A stretch of DNA of 57,784 bases. Source: a virus. This document shows, piece after piece, positions 28,224 through 37,738 of this stretch; positions within the stretch are counted from its first letter, which is position 1; each line of letters opens with the position of its first letter. The position numbers were made by a program, and so were the translations under genes. A model generated the notes under the pieces. The model worked only from the letters and a program-made list of their open reading frames with translations, was not told the DNA's origin and did not search any database. The DNA is taken from the IMG/VR virus record IMGVR_UViG_3300044742_000189, positions 1 to 57,784 of that record, one strand, 5' to 3'.

Positions 28224-28478
28224 TTAAGTTGTCGGCGGCTTCACCTCATCAACTTGGCACGGCGCCTTATACACAACGGCTTTCTTGCCCTTGACGCTCG
28301 CAAGGTAGGAGTTTTGCGCGGCTATCTGCTGCTGCTGCCAGCATGGGGATTTGGTGGAGTTCTGCACCCTCGGCAGCCCATCCAGCAGTTTAGTCGTTGC
28401 GGGTAGTGGGATCTCGCTTCCCGCGCACCCGCTTATCAAGAGAGCCAGCGGCAGCGCCGCCACCAAGCTTGGTCGCAT
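28224..28478 (-). CDS. Outer-membrane lipoprotein spanin (Rz1-like)
   Basis: 84 aa from ATG 28478: MRPSLVAALPLALLISGCAG, a lipoprotein signal with Cys at the lipobox (SGC), then a short Pro- and Gln-containing periplasmic domain. With the inner-membrane spanin it fuses the membranes at the last step of lysis. It starts inside the Rz-like gene in a shifted frame and runs beyond it, a typical overlapping pair. Confidence 0.85.
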   Translation of the reverse strand: MRPSLVAALPLALLISGCAGSEIPLPATTKLLDGLPRVQNSTKSPCWQQQQIAAQNSYLASVKGKKAVVYKAPCQVDEVKPPTT

Positions 28479-28629
28479 TGTCGTTCGCCTTCTCGATGTT
28501 ATCAACAACGCGCTCGGTGGCGCGGGTCTCAACTCGTGCGTCATGGACAAGCAGCCACGCGAAGAACGACGCTGCTAGAACTGCGGCGCATGCCGTGGCT
28601 CGCGCGATTGGCGATAGCAATAGGCTCAT
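28390..28629 (-). CDS. Inner-membrane spanin (Rz-like)
   Basis: 79 aa from ATG 28629: an N-terminal transmembrane anchor (ATACAAVLAASFFAWLLVHD) then a charged helix (VETRATERVVDNIEKANDNA). Small for an Rz but with the right topology. ATGA overlap with the endolysin stop; the Rz1-like gene begins within it. Confidence 0.8.
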   Translation of the reverse strand: MSLLLSPIARATACAAVLAASFFAWLLVHDARVETRATERVVDNIEKANDNATKLGGGAAAGSLDKRVRGKRDPTTRND

Positions 28630-29555
28630 GCCGGCCTCCACAGACGCTTGATGCGTTCAGCTATCTGCGGCCAGAACCAGACCCCGGCGATGACGATTGC
28701 AACGGCCACGGCCAGCACGGGAGCGCTGATCGCGGCCTTGGCAAAACCGGATACCTTCTCGCTTGCGGCCTGCCACACGCTCAAGCTGGAAACCGTATCA
28801 AGCCAGCTCTGGGGCACGTTAGGGATAGCCGCGAGCGTTGTGGCCGTTCCCGCCAGCGCCATGGGCTTCGCGCTCGACGGGGCCTCCGGGGCGGTGTCCG
28901 GCTTGCCCTTGCCGCCCCAGATGCTCCACGCCTTGGCGAACCACGCCCGGCGGTCGCTCATGCCTACCGGCTTCACGTTGGAGGTCGCGGAGCCCGTATT
29001 GATCGCCTTGCTGACTTTGACGATGTCGTTTTCGTCTGCCCACTTGTTGCATTCGCTGTGCACCCATTCGGCGCAAGCGAAGCGAAGAGTGAGGAGCGGG
29101 TCATCCAGGGAGTGGGGAGACGGCGCGACGCCCAGCTCCTTGCAATACTTGTCGACGGCGTAACGACCCGTGGTCTGTAGCCACATTCCGCCCCGATAGT
29201 CATAGCCGTCCGACGTGCCAGGGCGGTTTCCCATGCGCCCGCCATAAACGGCATCGGCCAGCTTGATTTGATCGGCACACAGGTCGGCTAGATAGGCGTC
29301 AGACTTGTCGCGGAAGCGCGACGGCCATACCTCGCGCAGCCGCGACGGGCGATAGGCTAGGCTTTCGCGCAGCACGACAAAGCCGCCCGTCTCGGCCCCG
29401 CACTGAGCGAAAAAATGCGCTGCACGAAGGCTGTTGTCCAAGATCCCCGCATCGCGCAATATGTGTACATTGTCCAGAAGCGTGTCCACATAGACGGGCC
29501 GAGCACGCGGCGCGAACTTGCGCAAGTCTTCGCGGGTGATGGTCAAGGAGGTCAT
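28626..29555 (-). CDS. Endolysin, glycoside hydrolase 19 type, with C-terminal membrane helix
   Basis: 309 aa. HFFAQCGAETGGF (catalytic Glu) and YRGGMWLQTTGRYAVDKYC are GH19 lysozyme/chitinase motifs; the catalytic domain covers residues ~1-200. After a Pro/Ala linker, an additional C-terminal segment ends in one transmembrane helix (APVLAVAVAIVIAGVWFW) with a short basic tail. A C-terminal anchor is unusual for an endolysin and suggests retention at the inner membrane until release. ATG 29555; first of the lysis genes. Confidence 0.92.
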   Translation of the reverse strand: MTSLTITREDLRKFAPRARPVYVDTLLDNVHILRDAGILDNSLRAAHFFAQCGAETGGFVVLRESLAYRPSRLREVWPSRFRDKSDAYLADLCADQIKLADAVYGGRMGNRPGTSDGYDYRGGMWLQTTGRYAVDKYCKELGVAPSPHSLDDPLLTLRFACAEWVHSECNKWADENDIVKVSKAINTGSATSNVKPVGMSDRRAWFAKAWSIWGGKGKPDTAPEAPSSAKPMALAGTATTLAAIPNVPQSWLDTVSSLSVWQAASEKVSGFAKAAISAPVLAVAVAIVIAGVWFWPQIAERIKRLWRPA

Positions 29556-29623
29556 TTTATCCGCCCTCCCCGCTTGAGGGTTTCAGCTAGACAAGATTGG
29601 AAGCGATCTGGCATGGTCTGTAG

Positions 29624-31243
29624 TCATCCCGTCCAGAGCGCCGATAGCACAAAGTCATCCTCGCCACCGAACTGAGCTGGCGTGCCTTGAGTATTGGGGG
29701 CGATTTCGAGCGCCGTAACCACGTTGATGCCCAGGCTTGGAACCTGGATGAACTCGGCGGATATAGTCATGTCGTTGTCGTCAGCGGACGGATTTGTGAT
29801 TGAGGCGGCGCCCTGCCTTCCGCTGAGTGCGCTCGTCGAGTTCCAACCTATGCCAACGTAAGATGCTTGGGTCTTCGAGCCACCTCCAGGAACGGCCACC
29901 GTGACACGCTGCGTGTTTCGCAGAATGTACATCTCCTCGGCGAGACCCTGAAACACCGTCAGGCTGTTGGCGCTGGAGCCGTTCGCTGCTCTCCATGTGT
30001 TGGTATTGTAGGCCCACGACGCGGTCGAATCCCCAGCCTTCAGAATAATGGGCTTGCGGTGGAAGGCATTCCAGATGCCCCACTTGCGCGACTGTCCCCA
30101 ACTGCGATGACACGTAACCTGCCCCGCCACCCCGTCGATGAAGAGCGACCCGACATAGGTCGCCTGATTGGCGGATAAGCTATAGGTCGTCGCACTATTG
30201 CGAGCCGTCATGGCGTTGGCATTAGTCAGCAGGCCGCCAACGCGGGACAGCCCCGTTGTTCCTGCCCCCGAGCCACGCGCGCATGATCCGGCCGTTATTG
30301 TCGACCATGCCGGGCCTGTTCCTACCGTTACGGCTCCCCCCGATGGATTCAAAAAGATGAACACATCATAGATGGAACTGAGCACGTGAGACGCCGACAG
30401 CGTCAAGGTCAATTCGGCAAATGTCTTCTGCACCATTATCGAGCCATCGTAGATCGGCACGAAGTTGCCGGCATATGGTGTGTAATAGATGACGGTGGCT
30501 GATGTGACATCTGCCGCGATCACTGGCGTTGCGCTTGTTGGGGTAAGGTAGCCCTGCGGATGCGGCAGCGCCGTCGCGGTGGCGACGCCGGCATCTTGCC
30601 CAATCATCCTAAAGTCTGTTGCATTGCAGATGATCTCAAACCCCTCGCCAACAGCGAGGTCGCGAGAGGTAAAAGTGCTGCCCTCGAAACGGATGTTCTG
30701 GGATGCCGATAGATTCACGGTATTGGCGCTGCCGGAGTTGCGTATTTTGCAGGACCAGCCATCGCCCAGCGTTGCTGCCGCCGTGAGCGTCAACGTAAAC
30801 GTGCCACCCGTAGCGTTGACCTCTACCAGCTTGGATCGATCGGCGGCTACAATCGTATAGTCTGCCGTCTTGGATATGACGGACTGCGTCAGGGTCGACG
30901 TTGATCCCGTCGTCAGGAACGTCGAGGTATCAATCGCCCCCTTGATGTTGTCGAGGGACATGATTGTGTTGTCGTCGGAATCCGTGATGACGAGCTTGTA
31001 TGCCGCCGTCCCCGTGTAGACCATGACCTCCGTGTTTGAGCCAGACGATGCAACGGGAGCGCCAAGGCTATCCGTGTAGACGGTTGAGCCAAGTGAGGAC
31101 GACAACCCGGAGTTGGAATAGACGGTCTTCGGCGTTGTGGTGCCGACATCGTAAAATTTCAGTTTCGCCCCAGACAGCGGGGCTCCAGTTTCGTCGTCGG
31201 TGACGCGAAAGCCGGGCGGGAAGATCTGGACGGAGTCCGTCAT
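29624..31243 (-). CDS. Tail fibre/appendage protein
   Basis: 539 aa. The N-terminus (IFPPGFRVTDDETGAPLSGA, KLKFYDVGTTTPKTVY) resembles the particle-binding part of phage fibres. The remainder is beta-rich with Thr/Ser/Gly repeats and no enzymatic motif. Separate from the 717-aa tailspike and the 358-aa fibre, so several receptor-binding proteins are encoded. Last structural gene before lysis. Confidence 0.78.
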   Translation of the reverse strand: MTDSVQIFPPGFRVTDDETGAPLSGAKLKFYDVGTTTPKTVYSNSGLSSSLGSTVYTDSLGAPVASSGSNTEVMVYTGTAAYKLVITDSDDNTIMSLDNIKGAIDTSTFLTTGSTSTLTQSVISKTADYTIVAADRSKLVEVNATGGTFTLTLTAAATLGDGWSCKIRNSGSANTVNLSASQNIRFEGSTFTSRDLAVGEGFEIICNATDFRMIGQDAGVATATALPHPQGYLTPTSATPVIAADVTSATVIYYTPYAGNFVPIYDGSIMVQKTFAELTLTLSASHVLSSIYDVFIFLNPSGGAVTVGTGPAWSTITAGSCARGSGAGTTGLSRVGGLLTNANAMTARNSATTYSLSANQATYVGSLFIDGVAGQVTCHRSWGQSRKWGIWNAFHRKPIILKAGDSTASWAYNTNTWRAANGSSANSLTVFQGLAEEMYILRNTQRVTVAVPGGGSKTQASYVGIGWNSTSALSGRQGAASITNPSADDNDMTISAEFIQVPSLGINVVTALEIAPNTQGTPAQFGGEDDFVLSALWTG

Positions 31244-31249
31244 CTCGTG

Positions 31250-32812
31250 CTATTCTTTCTTGCGGGGATTGCCGGCAAAGTGGCCGGTATCGCCTTCATG
31301 GTAACGGGTGACGCCATCCTTGCCCTTACTCTTGGTGAAGACGCGAGGCTCAAGTGCAGATTGACTGGGCGAAGCTACGGGAGACGGCAGTTGACGTTGG
31401 GCCGGACCGCCAGCGAGCCCGTTTCTTGCGACTCCTAGCGCCGTTCCTTCCGGCACTAGCGTTGCTGGGGGTGTGCCTGATATTCCCTGATTACCCCCAC
31501 CGGGCGGTAGCCCTCCACTACTTGGTCCCCCTGGGCCTCCTAGCTGCGGCCCTTGACGCCCTCCTCCTCTGAATGGTGAGGCCAAAGCGTTAGCGCCCTT
31601 CGCAAGAAGGGAGGCAACTAGTGACCCTCCGTAACCTCCGACAGCACCCTCTACTCCACCATAGAGGCTTCGCTCGGTCAGCTTGGTCGGGTCATAAAAT
31701 TCCTTTGAGGCTGCCGAACGGATCGGGTTCTCCTCTGGGAGACCTCTGGCGTACGCTTGCCATTCTGCGCGCCTAGTGGGCTTGCCAGCGGGGTCCGTTG
31801 GCGGTAGGTCGCGGCTATATTCCTCGTATGCCTCACGAGTAGGATTGTAGGCTGGGGGACCAATATAGGCATCATACCCGAGCGGGCCATTGGCGCCCAC
31901 CACGCCTTCGGGAATGCCAACACCTATGGGGAACGCATACTTTGCAATGGGGTTGTTACCGCCAACCAACCGACTAACTGCACCAGTAATGGCGGGGAGA
32001 ATTGCCGGCGTGTAACCTGCGGTCGTATCATAGAATTTTTTTGTGTCCGAATCCTCGAATCTTCCCCTTTTGGCCTTGGCTAACGCATCCTGGAGCTTGC
32101 CCTCTGCGTTGGCCACCTGGCTGTCATATTGCTCGCGATCCTTGCGTGCAGCCTCTGTCTTGAGGGTGCGCTGGGCATCGGCCTCTGCTTCATCTTTTCT
32201 GATGGAGGAATCTTGTTTCTTGCGCGTTTCTTCTATCTCAAGCATACGCCGCTGGCGTGGCGTGAGCCCCTGCGCCTGCGCCTGCGATGGATCGAGCAAC
32301 CCCAGATCCTTTGCTGCGGCGCCTGCATACCCAGCCCCAAGCGAGCCGAGTACAATTCCGGGGCGCATAAGGGCTGCTCCACTCGCGGCTCCCGCCCTTG
32401 AAACATTGGCGATGGACGGATCGATCATCGCATCCCCAACCGCATCGCCGGCTCGAGCCAAGCCAGGAACGAATGTGAGCTCGGCCGCCGTTCCAGCGGT
32501 GCGCCCCAGCTCATTCATCTGCTCTTCCGGCAGCATATTGGCCATCCGCTCGCCGCCAGCCCGGAAATAGTCTAGGGGTGAGGACACGATGGACGGCGTT
32601 GGGGGCGCCGCGCTGCGGGCCTCATGCCTTGGGGCCAGCGGCGGCAAATACGGAAGCTGCCCAGGCCGCACCCTCGGCCTATCCAGCGCGGTCGCAGCCG
32701 TCCTCACGGCTTCCTGTGGGCTTGCGCCAGCTCTTTCAAGCTCGGCCGCAAGAGCTGCCAAGGCTTCCTCAAAGGATACGGGAGCGCCGCTTGAGTTTTC
32801 GGCCATTGCCAT
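31250..32812 (-). CDS. Virion/ejection-type protein, 520 aa
   Basis: Ala/Gly-rich with a helical middle (RRMLEIEETRKKQDSSIRKD, EAEADAQRTLKTEAARKDRE) and Gly-rich hydrophobic stretches at ~135-165 and ~395-415. The C-terminus is Pro/Gly-rich. Composition and position, after the large ejection-type genes, fit a protein packed in the capsid and ejected with DNA. GGGAUAA precedes ATG 32812. No family named. Confidence 0.65.
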   Translation of the reverse strand: MAMAENSSGAPVSFEEALAALAAELERAGASPQEAVRTAATALDRPRVRPGQLPYLPPLAPRHEARSAAPPTPSIVSSPLDYFRAGGERMANMLPEEQMNELGRTAGTAAELTFVPGLARAGDAVGDAMIDPSIANVSRAGAASGAALMRPGIVLGSLGAGYAGAAAKDLGLLDPSQAQAQGLTPRQRRMLEIEETRKKQDSSIRKDEAEADAQRTLKTEAARKDREQYDSQVANAEGKLQDALAKAKRGRFEDSDTKKFYDTTAGYTPAILPAITGAVSRLVGGNNPIAKYAFPIGVGIPEGVVGANGPLGYDAYIGPPAYNPTREAYEEYSRDLPPTDPAGKPTRRAEWQAYARGLPEENPIRSAASKEFYDPTKLTERSLYGGVEGAVGGYGGSLVASLLAKGANALASPFRGGGRQGPQLGGPGGPSSGGLPPGGGNQGISGTPPATLVPEGTALGVARNGLAGGPAQRQLPSPVASPSQSALEPRVFTKSKGKDGVTRYHEGDTGHFAGNPRKKE

Positions 32813-32821
32813 TTATCCCTT

Positions 32822-33316
32822 TTAGTACGGCGCGTCAGGCAGCACGGGGACGCCACCCTCGCCTATTTTGGGATCCTGAGTGCGCCCAGTGCCGACTGAG
32901 AACCCGACATATCCGGCGTTGCCCCAAGCAGGCAGGGCCTGGCGGTATCGCAAGGCCAATGCTGCGAGGCCCCCATGAAGCAACAGGCCCTGATTGAGGT
33001 ATGCCTTATCGCCAACCAAAGATCTGGGAAGGTACCAAGGAAGATCATAGTTGGGTTGCGCTTTCCCCAATTCGCTCCGAACGGCTTTCTCAAGCTCCGT
33101 TTCACTTTGCGAGGTTGTCTTTTCGCTAGGGACAAAACCAGCCAAGGGGCGCGTGCCGCTCAAAGTAACGCGCGCTTTCGTTCCGAGCCCTAGCGCCAGT
33201 TCAATGGGGTCGGGTGGCCGCATGAGGTCATTCTGAAATAATTGCGCTTGGCGCATGGCCTCATCGTAGGCACCCCGTCCATCATTCCCCATCTTGTTTT
33301 TCCAGTCTTCGGCCAT
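32822..33316 (-). CDS. Virion-associated hypothetical, paralogue of 45428-45955
   Basis: 164 aa. Its middle, WYLPRSLVGDKAYLNQGLLL, HGGLAALALRYRQ, and the stretch NAGYVGFSVGTGRTQDP align with YLPEGLVGDLPYRYQGVGLH and AAYVAWTIGSGRT of 45428-45955. A hydrophobic central part may span a membrane. Among ejection genes here, near fibres there. Function unknown. Confidence 0.72.
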   Translation of the reverse strand: MAEDWKNKMGNDGRGAYDEAMRQAQLFQNDLMRPPDPIELALGLGTKARVTLSGTRPLAGFVPSEKTTSQSETELEKAVRSELGKAQPNYDLPWYLPRSLVGDKAYLNQGLLLHGGLAALALRYRQALPAWGNAGYVGFSVGTGRTQDPKIGEGGVPVLPDAPY

Positions 33317-33396
33317 TGGCCTATCTTGCTCCTGGTGGGAGATGAGGGTAGAAAGCGCAGATGCGGGGAAGATTTGCGCTGTATTTCCTGCTCGGC

Positions 33397-35778
33397 CTAA
33401 TGCAGCCGGGGCTGTTGTTCTATTGGCTGTTGCTCATTGGGGCGCTCGCCGACCCCATTTTCAGCGGCGACAGCCCGGTAGATGGGAAGTAAAGCCTGGT
33501 CCTTCTGAGCCAGATCACCCAGCCGATTGACCACGACTTGCAGTCTCGCGGTGTTTGCGTTGATGCGTGATCGCGCAACGGCAGCGCGCACCTGAGCATA
33601 GGTCGTCATCCAGCGAACATAGGCCGGCCTCGACATGAGGATTGAAGCAGCGAGACCCGATCCAGCAACGCCAAGAGGGACGGCAATATTGCCGGCAGCG
33701 ATCGACCCAGCCGATCCAACCAAGGCGGTTAGATTCATGGCGTTGGTGCCGCTGCGAGATCGGTTGGCGGTTTTTTCCACATTGGCCAGCCGCGACACGA
33801 CATGAATGAAGTTGTCGATGTCCTTCTTGAGTTCGCCGCCAAACAACAAATTGCGCGCCTCTGGGCTCATCGCCTGCCAACGCGTCAATGCCGACTCCAT
33901 GGAGAATTTGGCTTCTTGCACTATGCCGCCCGCCGATGCTTGCGGCTTTCCGAGCTCCTCGAAGACCATCCTAGATACTTGGCTTCGTTCTTCCGGTCGA
34001 AGGACAGCCAATGACGTGCGCAACATCTGCATGTTGCCCTTGGTGCCATCCAGGGCTGATCGAATGAGTAGGCCAGCAGCGGCTTGCGGGTTCTCGGTGC
34101 CAACCAGCTTGGCAAAGCGATCCATGCGCTCCATGCCCATGCGCGTATAGCGATCAGCCCGACGCAGCGCATAGAGCGCGCCCTCGGCTTTTCTGGCAGC
34201 GTCCAGGCTGACGGCATCGGCGCGGTTATTGCCAAGCCGCGATTGGATGCGCGCGCGATTGGCGAGATCCATGACGCCCACCTCTATGTCGCGCGAGATG
34301 GCGCCATAGAGATGCTTGAGCTGCGAACGGTCCAGGCGCGCATCATAGATGCCGAAGTTGGACAGCGAGCGTCCGATCTCCGTTCGCATCAGCTTGAGAT
34401 CGGGGAGCGTCACGTTGGTCTTGACGCGGTCGGCCATGCCGGCGAAGCGTCCGCCTACAATGCCCCCAGAAATGCCAGCCTTAGCCTCGGCCGCGGCCAT
34501 TTGCTGAAATGCATTCTTGGTGTTTACCGCCGCCATCAAATCCGGGTTGGCCGCGCTGTTGATTTTGAGCTTGGCGGGAATTTGATTCCATGCGTGCTCA
34601 AACAACGCTTCCTGCCGCGCAGCAAAGGACGTGTCGGCGCTTGGTGCGCGAATGATGCGGTTGAGCTCCGCTTGGCTCATGTCCTCGGCACCGCGCCGGG
34701 CGGTGATTGTTTCGTTGAGCGGACGGGCGGCAGGAACGGTTGCGCCGCGCGCCGTCGTTGCTTGCGCCGTCTCGCCGCTGGCTACTCGGATTAGCCCGGC
34801 CTGCTCCAGGCGCTCCGCAGCTCCCTGCGTCATGGTTGTGCGCGGCTGAACGGGCGCCCGCGCCGCAATACCCATGTTCTCCAACACGCCTGGCTCAAGA
34901 TCACGAATGCCTGCTGTGCGGTAGCGGTCCAGGCCGCGCTGTAACGCAGCGCCAGTTTGCTCGACGCTGGCAGAGGGCGCAATCGCATCGGCGATCCTGC
35001 TGCCAGCCGCTGCTGTATCCTTATAGCTCTCCTCCAGCGCGTTACGGAGCGGCCCGCCTATAACTGGCGTCTCGGTCAACTGCTTGGCGATAGACGCAAC
35101 GGGGCCTTGGTTGAAGGCTGGGCCGAACCTGCGAACATCCAAATCCTTGAAGGCTTGCGCATCGCGCGCGGCTGCTGCCGCGCGCTCCGTCGCCATAGCG
35201 GCACCAGTCTTGGTGCCGAACGTCTCAACGGCGCGGGCGCCTTGCGCTGCACGCTCGGCCGCGCCGAGAGCTTGCACGCTGCGCTGAATGCCCGCGATCG
35301 GGCCGACGACCATTCCCTCAAGCAGCCCCTGCGCACCGCTGGCGCGCGGCTGATTGGTCAGCGCCTCTGCCTCGGCGCCCGCGCTCCTTTCGTGTCGCGC
35401 GTAGACGGCGAGCTTGCCGGTTTCTGGATCGCGAGCGACGAAATCCTTAGCCGGGTTGATGCGCAGCTCTGCCGGCTTCCCGGTCGCTGGGTCGACCCCG
35501 TGGTATCCCTCGCCCCACTCGAACTGCTGGAAGTCACCAAGCCTGGTTGGCTGCTTCGGTGCGTTTGGAGATAGAGCGTAGTTGGATACCTTTTGCTTGC
35601 GGGCGAGATCGGCATCGGCTTGCGCTTGCGCGGCGACATCGACGCCTTTTGAGAGGCTAAGGTTTACGTCTGGCTGCTGGAAATCCTCCCACGGCCCGCC
35701 AGACGGCGGCGATGCCGGCGACGGCACGACTTGCGCCTTCGCCATGGGCAACTGATAGTCTTCCCAAGGTCCGCTCAC
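33397..35778 (-). CDS. Large ejection-type protein, 793 aa
   Basis: Start GTG 35778 (GTGA overlap with the gene before). It carries two GPWEDY/GPWEDF-type repeats at the N-terminus (SGPWEDYQLP, GGPWEDFQQP), then a long Ala-rich helical body, and a hydrophobic stretch near ~690 (GSAGSIAAGNIAVPLGVAGS). This resembles P22-like gp16/gp20 internal proteins that exit the capsid ahead of DNA. No lysozyme motif was seen. Confidence 0.72.
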   Translation of the reverse strand: MSGPWEDYQLPMAKAQVVPSPASPPSGGPWEDFQQPDVNLSLSKGVDVAAQAQADADLARKQKVSNYALSPNAPKQPTRLGDFQQFEWGEGYHGVDPATGKPAELRINPAKDFVARDPETGKLAVYARHERSAGAEAEALTNQPRASGAQGLLEGMVVGPIAGIQRSVQALGAAERAAQGARAVETFGTKTGAAMATERAAAAARDAQAFKDLDVRRFGPAFNQGPVASIAKQLTETPVIGGPLRNALEESYKDTAAAGSRIADAIAPSASVEQTGAALQRGLDRYRTAGIRDLEPGVLENMGIAARAPVQPRTTMTQGAAERLEQAGLIRVASGETAQATTARGATVPAARPLNETITARRGAEDMSQAELNRIIRAPSADTSFAARQEALFEHAWNQIPAKLKINSAANPDLMAAVNTKNAFQQMAAAEAKAGISGGIVGGRFAGMADRVKTNVTLPDLKLMRTEIGRSLSNFGIYDARLDRSQLKHLYGAISRDIEVGVMDLANRARIQSRLGNNRADAVSLDAARKAEGALYALRRADRYTRMGMERMDRFAKLVGTENPQAAAGLLIRSALDGTKGNMQMLRTSLAVLRPEERSQVSRMVFEELGKPQASAGGIVQEAKFSMESALTRWQAMSPEARNLLFGGELKKDIDNFIHVVSRLANVEKTANRSRSGTNAMNLTALVGSAGSIAAGNIAVPLGVAGSGLAASILMSRPAYVRWMTTYAQVRAAVARSRINANTARLQVVVNRLGDLAQKDQALLPIYRAVAAENGVGERPNEQQPIEQQPRLH

Positions 35779-37022
35779 TGAGCCCGTTCCCAACTATTAG
35801 CGTCGGCAGGATTGCCGCCCTTGAAGCGGTACGGCACGCCATCGCGACCAGTTTTGACTGTGCCGGGAGCCGGCGCCTGCGGCAGCGCACCCGTATTCTG
35901 CTTCTGGACTTGAGGCCCAGCCGCCGGCCCGTTCTGCACCTTCGTCACGCCGCTCAGATCAAACGGAACCTGCTTGTTGACCTCAGCCATGATGGCCGGC
36001 GTATCTGGCGGCATGCCGCGCTTATAGAACTCCATCTCTAGCTGATGCTTGATCATGGAGCGCTGGGCGACGGCTTTCAGCACGGGAAGCGCCGCCGGCA
36101 ATGTGGACGGGTCGGATTGCAAACTCGCAGTTGCGCGCTCGCTAGCGATCATGTCGAGGTTGGATGCTGGCTTGAGCTGCTTCGTGAGTTCGAACACGCC
36201 TTTTTGAGCGAGAAACTGGAACAGCTCGGTAGGCGCAATTGAGGGGTCTTTGATGCCAAGCTGCGTACCGAGCTTGCGCAACTGCAGCAACTGTGGCCCA
36301 GCAAAGCCAGTCTTGGCATACGGCGCCAATTCCTCGAGCGTGCCCATGATGTTGTGGGTATCGGCGGCATCCCCGTATAGCCTGCTGGATTCCGCGTAGA
36401 GCTTCGGTGCCTCGGTCTTCGCGAACTCCTTGCCGAAGATGAGCGCGCCTTGCGGACCCGCGTTTGACACGGGCGGCGCCTCCATCTGATTGTAGTATTC
36501 GCCGGTGACGGCGTTGACCTGAGTCTTGGCCTTCGACTGCTGCATGGCGAGCGCGCCCTTGCCGGTGGCCTCCGCCGTCTGCGCTGCCTGCAGCGCCGCG
36601 GCGCCTGGGTCTTTGTATCCATGCGCGATCTGAGATGTGAAATGCCCAACCAGAGCGGGATTGCTTTGCCAGCCTGGCGGGAGCGCCCTATCCAGCATCT
36701 CCCTCATTTTTGGGTGGGAATAAATCTGCTGGACATATTGCTGTTGTTTGGCAGGGTCAGTCTCAGCAAGAATGGCCTGCCCGATCCCGCCAAAACGCTG
36801 CGACAAGTTCTTCTCATATTCCAGCTTACCCGTATCGACTTGCTGCTGTGCCGTCTGCACCTTGAACGGCTGCAAGGCCCTCTCGAACCCAAGCCGCTCC
36901 CCCTCGAAGCCGAGGCGCTTCTCTTCCATGGCGAGCTTGTTGCGCGCCACTTCATTCAGCGCATTCTCCTGCAGAGACTGGTTGAGGGAATTGAAACCCT
37001 CAAGCGCATCATAGCGGCCCAT
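35775..37022 (-). CDS. Ejection-type internal virion protein, 415 aa
   Basis: MGRYDALEGFNSLNQSLQEN then Gln/Ala-rich helices (QPFKVQTAQQQVDTGKLEYE). The C-terminal tail includes GRDGVPYRFKGGNPADANSW, a sequence often seen in phage internal proteins. It lies between the gp7-like gene and the large ejection-type gene, matching P22 order 7-20-16. No enzymatic motif. Confidence 0.72.
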   Translation of the reverse strand: MGRYDALEGFNSLNQSLQENALNEVARNKLAMEEKRLGFEGERLGFERALQPFKVQTAQQQVDTGKLEYEKNLSQRFGGIGQAILAETDPAKQQQYVQQIYSHPKMREMLDRALPPGWQSNPALVGHFTSQIAHGYKDPGAAALQAAQTAEATGKGALAMQQSKAKTQVNAVTGEYYNQMEAPPVSNAGPQGALIFGKEFAKTEAPKLYAESSRLYGDAADTHNIMGTLEELAPYAKTGFAGPQLLQLRKLGTQLGIKDPSIAPTELFQFLAQKGVFELTKQLKPASNLDMIASERATASLQSDPSTLPAALPVLKAVAQRSMIKHQLEMEFYKRGMPPDTPAIMAEVNKQVPFDLSGVTKVQNGPAAGPQVQKQNTGALPQAPAPGTVKTGRDGVPYRFKGGNPADANSWERAQ

Positions 37023-37027
37023 TGACG

Positions 37028-37738
37028 TTACCCCGCCGCGCCGAAGCTGCCGTTGCCAGCAGGAAAGTACTTGCCGAGGTTGTTATTGCCGTAGTTTATG
37101 CCGCCCGCGCCGCCTGCTCCGGGTATAAACTTGGCAACGGTGCCCGCAACAGCAAGAGAGTTCTTTAGACCCGTGCTGTCGTTTTCGGCCATATCGCCGT
37201 AGCCCTTCATCAACCTGTCGGCGTTTTGCCCGTAGGCACCTGACAGCAATCCCGCCGATTGCATGTATCCAGAGCCGCTGTCTCGGGTGGCACCGTAGCC
37301 CAAGTCCACCATGCCTTTTTGGCGGTTCAGCCAATCTTGCTGGGCGCCGTAATAATTTTGGTAGTTGACACGGGAATCAGCAAGCGCGCCGATGCCGCTT
37401 CGGCCGCCGTCTGCGCCGCCATAATTGCCACCCGCGTTAGACAATCGCCGCTGCCGATCAATGTCTATTTGGCGCGCTTGGTTCAGCGGACCCTCGGGGT
37501 CGAAATACCGCTGATCGAAGCCGCCTGGTCCGCCAGTGCCGTTGGCAAGCGCGTTCCTGTATGTCGCATAGTCTTGCTGGCCACCCTGAACGTAGGGCTG
37601 AAACCCTGCCTGGTATTTGCCGCTGGCGTCATTGATGGCGCCGGTCTGCTTGGCGAGGTCGGCATTGGCCGCATCAATGCCCTGCTGAATATGCTGCTTC
37701 TGTGCCTTGCCAGTGAAGCCGTCAAACCAGCCGCTCAT
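37028..37738 (-). CDS. P22 gp7-like DNA-transfer protein
   Basis: 236 aa from ATG 37738. Gly/Gln/Tyr-rich (GKYQAGFQPYVQGGQQDYAT, NQARQIDIDRQRRLSNAGG), with a GAG-rich hydrophobic segment (IPGAGGAGGINYGN) near the end. Such small Gly-rich proteins are typical of the first ejection protein in P22-like phages. The assignment is from order and composition. Confidence 0.68.
   Translation of the reverse strand: MSGWFDGFTGKAQKQHIQQGIDAANADLAKQTGAINDASGKYQAGFQPYVQGGQQDYATYRNALANGTGGPGGFDQRYFDPEGPLNQARQIDIDRQRRLSNAGGNYGGADGGRSGIGALADSRVNYQNYYGAQQDWLNRQKGMVDLGYGATRDSGSGYMQSAGLLSGAYGQNADRLMKGYGDMAENDSTGLKNSLAVAGTVAKFIPGAGGAGGINYGNNNLGKYFPAGNGSFGAAG

Noticed and set aside
34084-34794. 236-aa plus-strand ORF opposite the large ejection-type gene
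   Set aside because: A shadow frame in high-GC DNA; the minus strand has the coherent protein and the operon layout.
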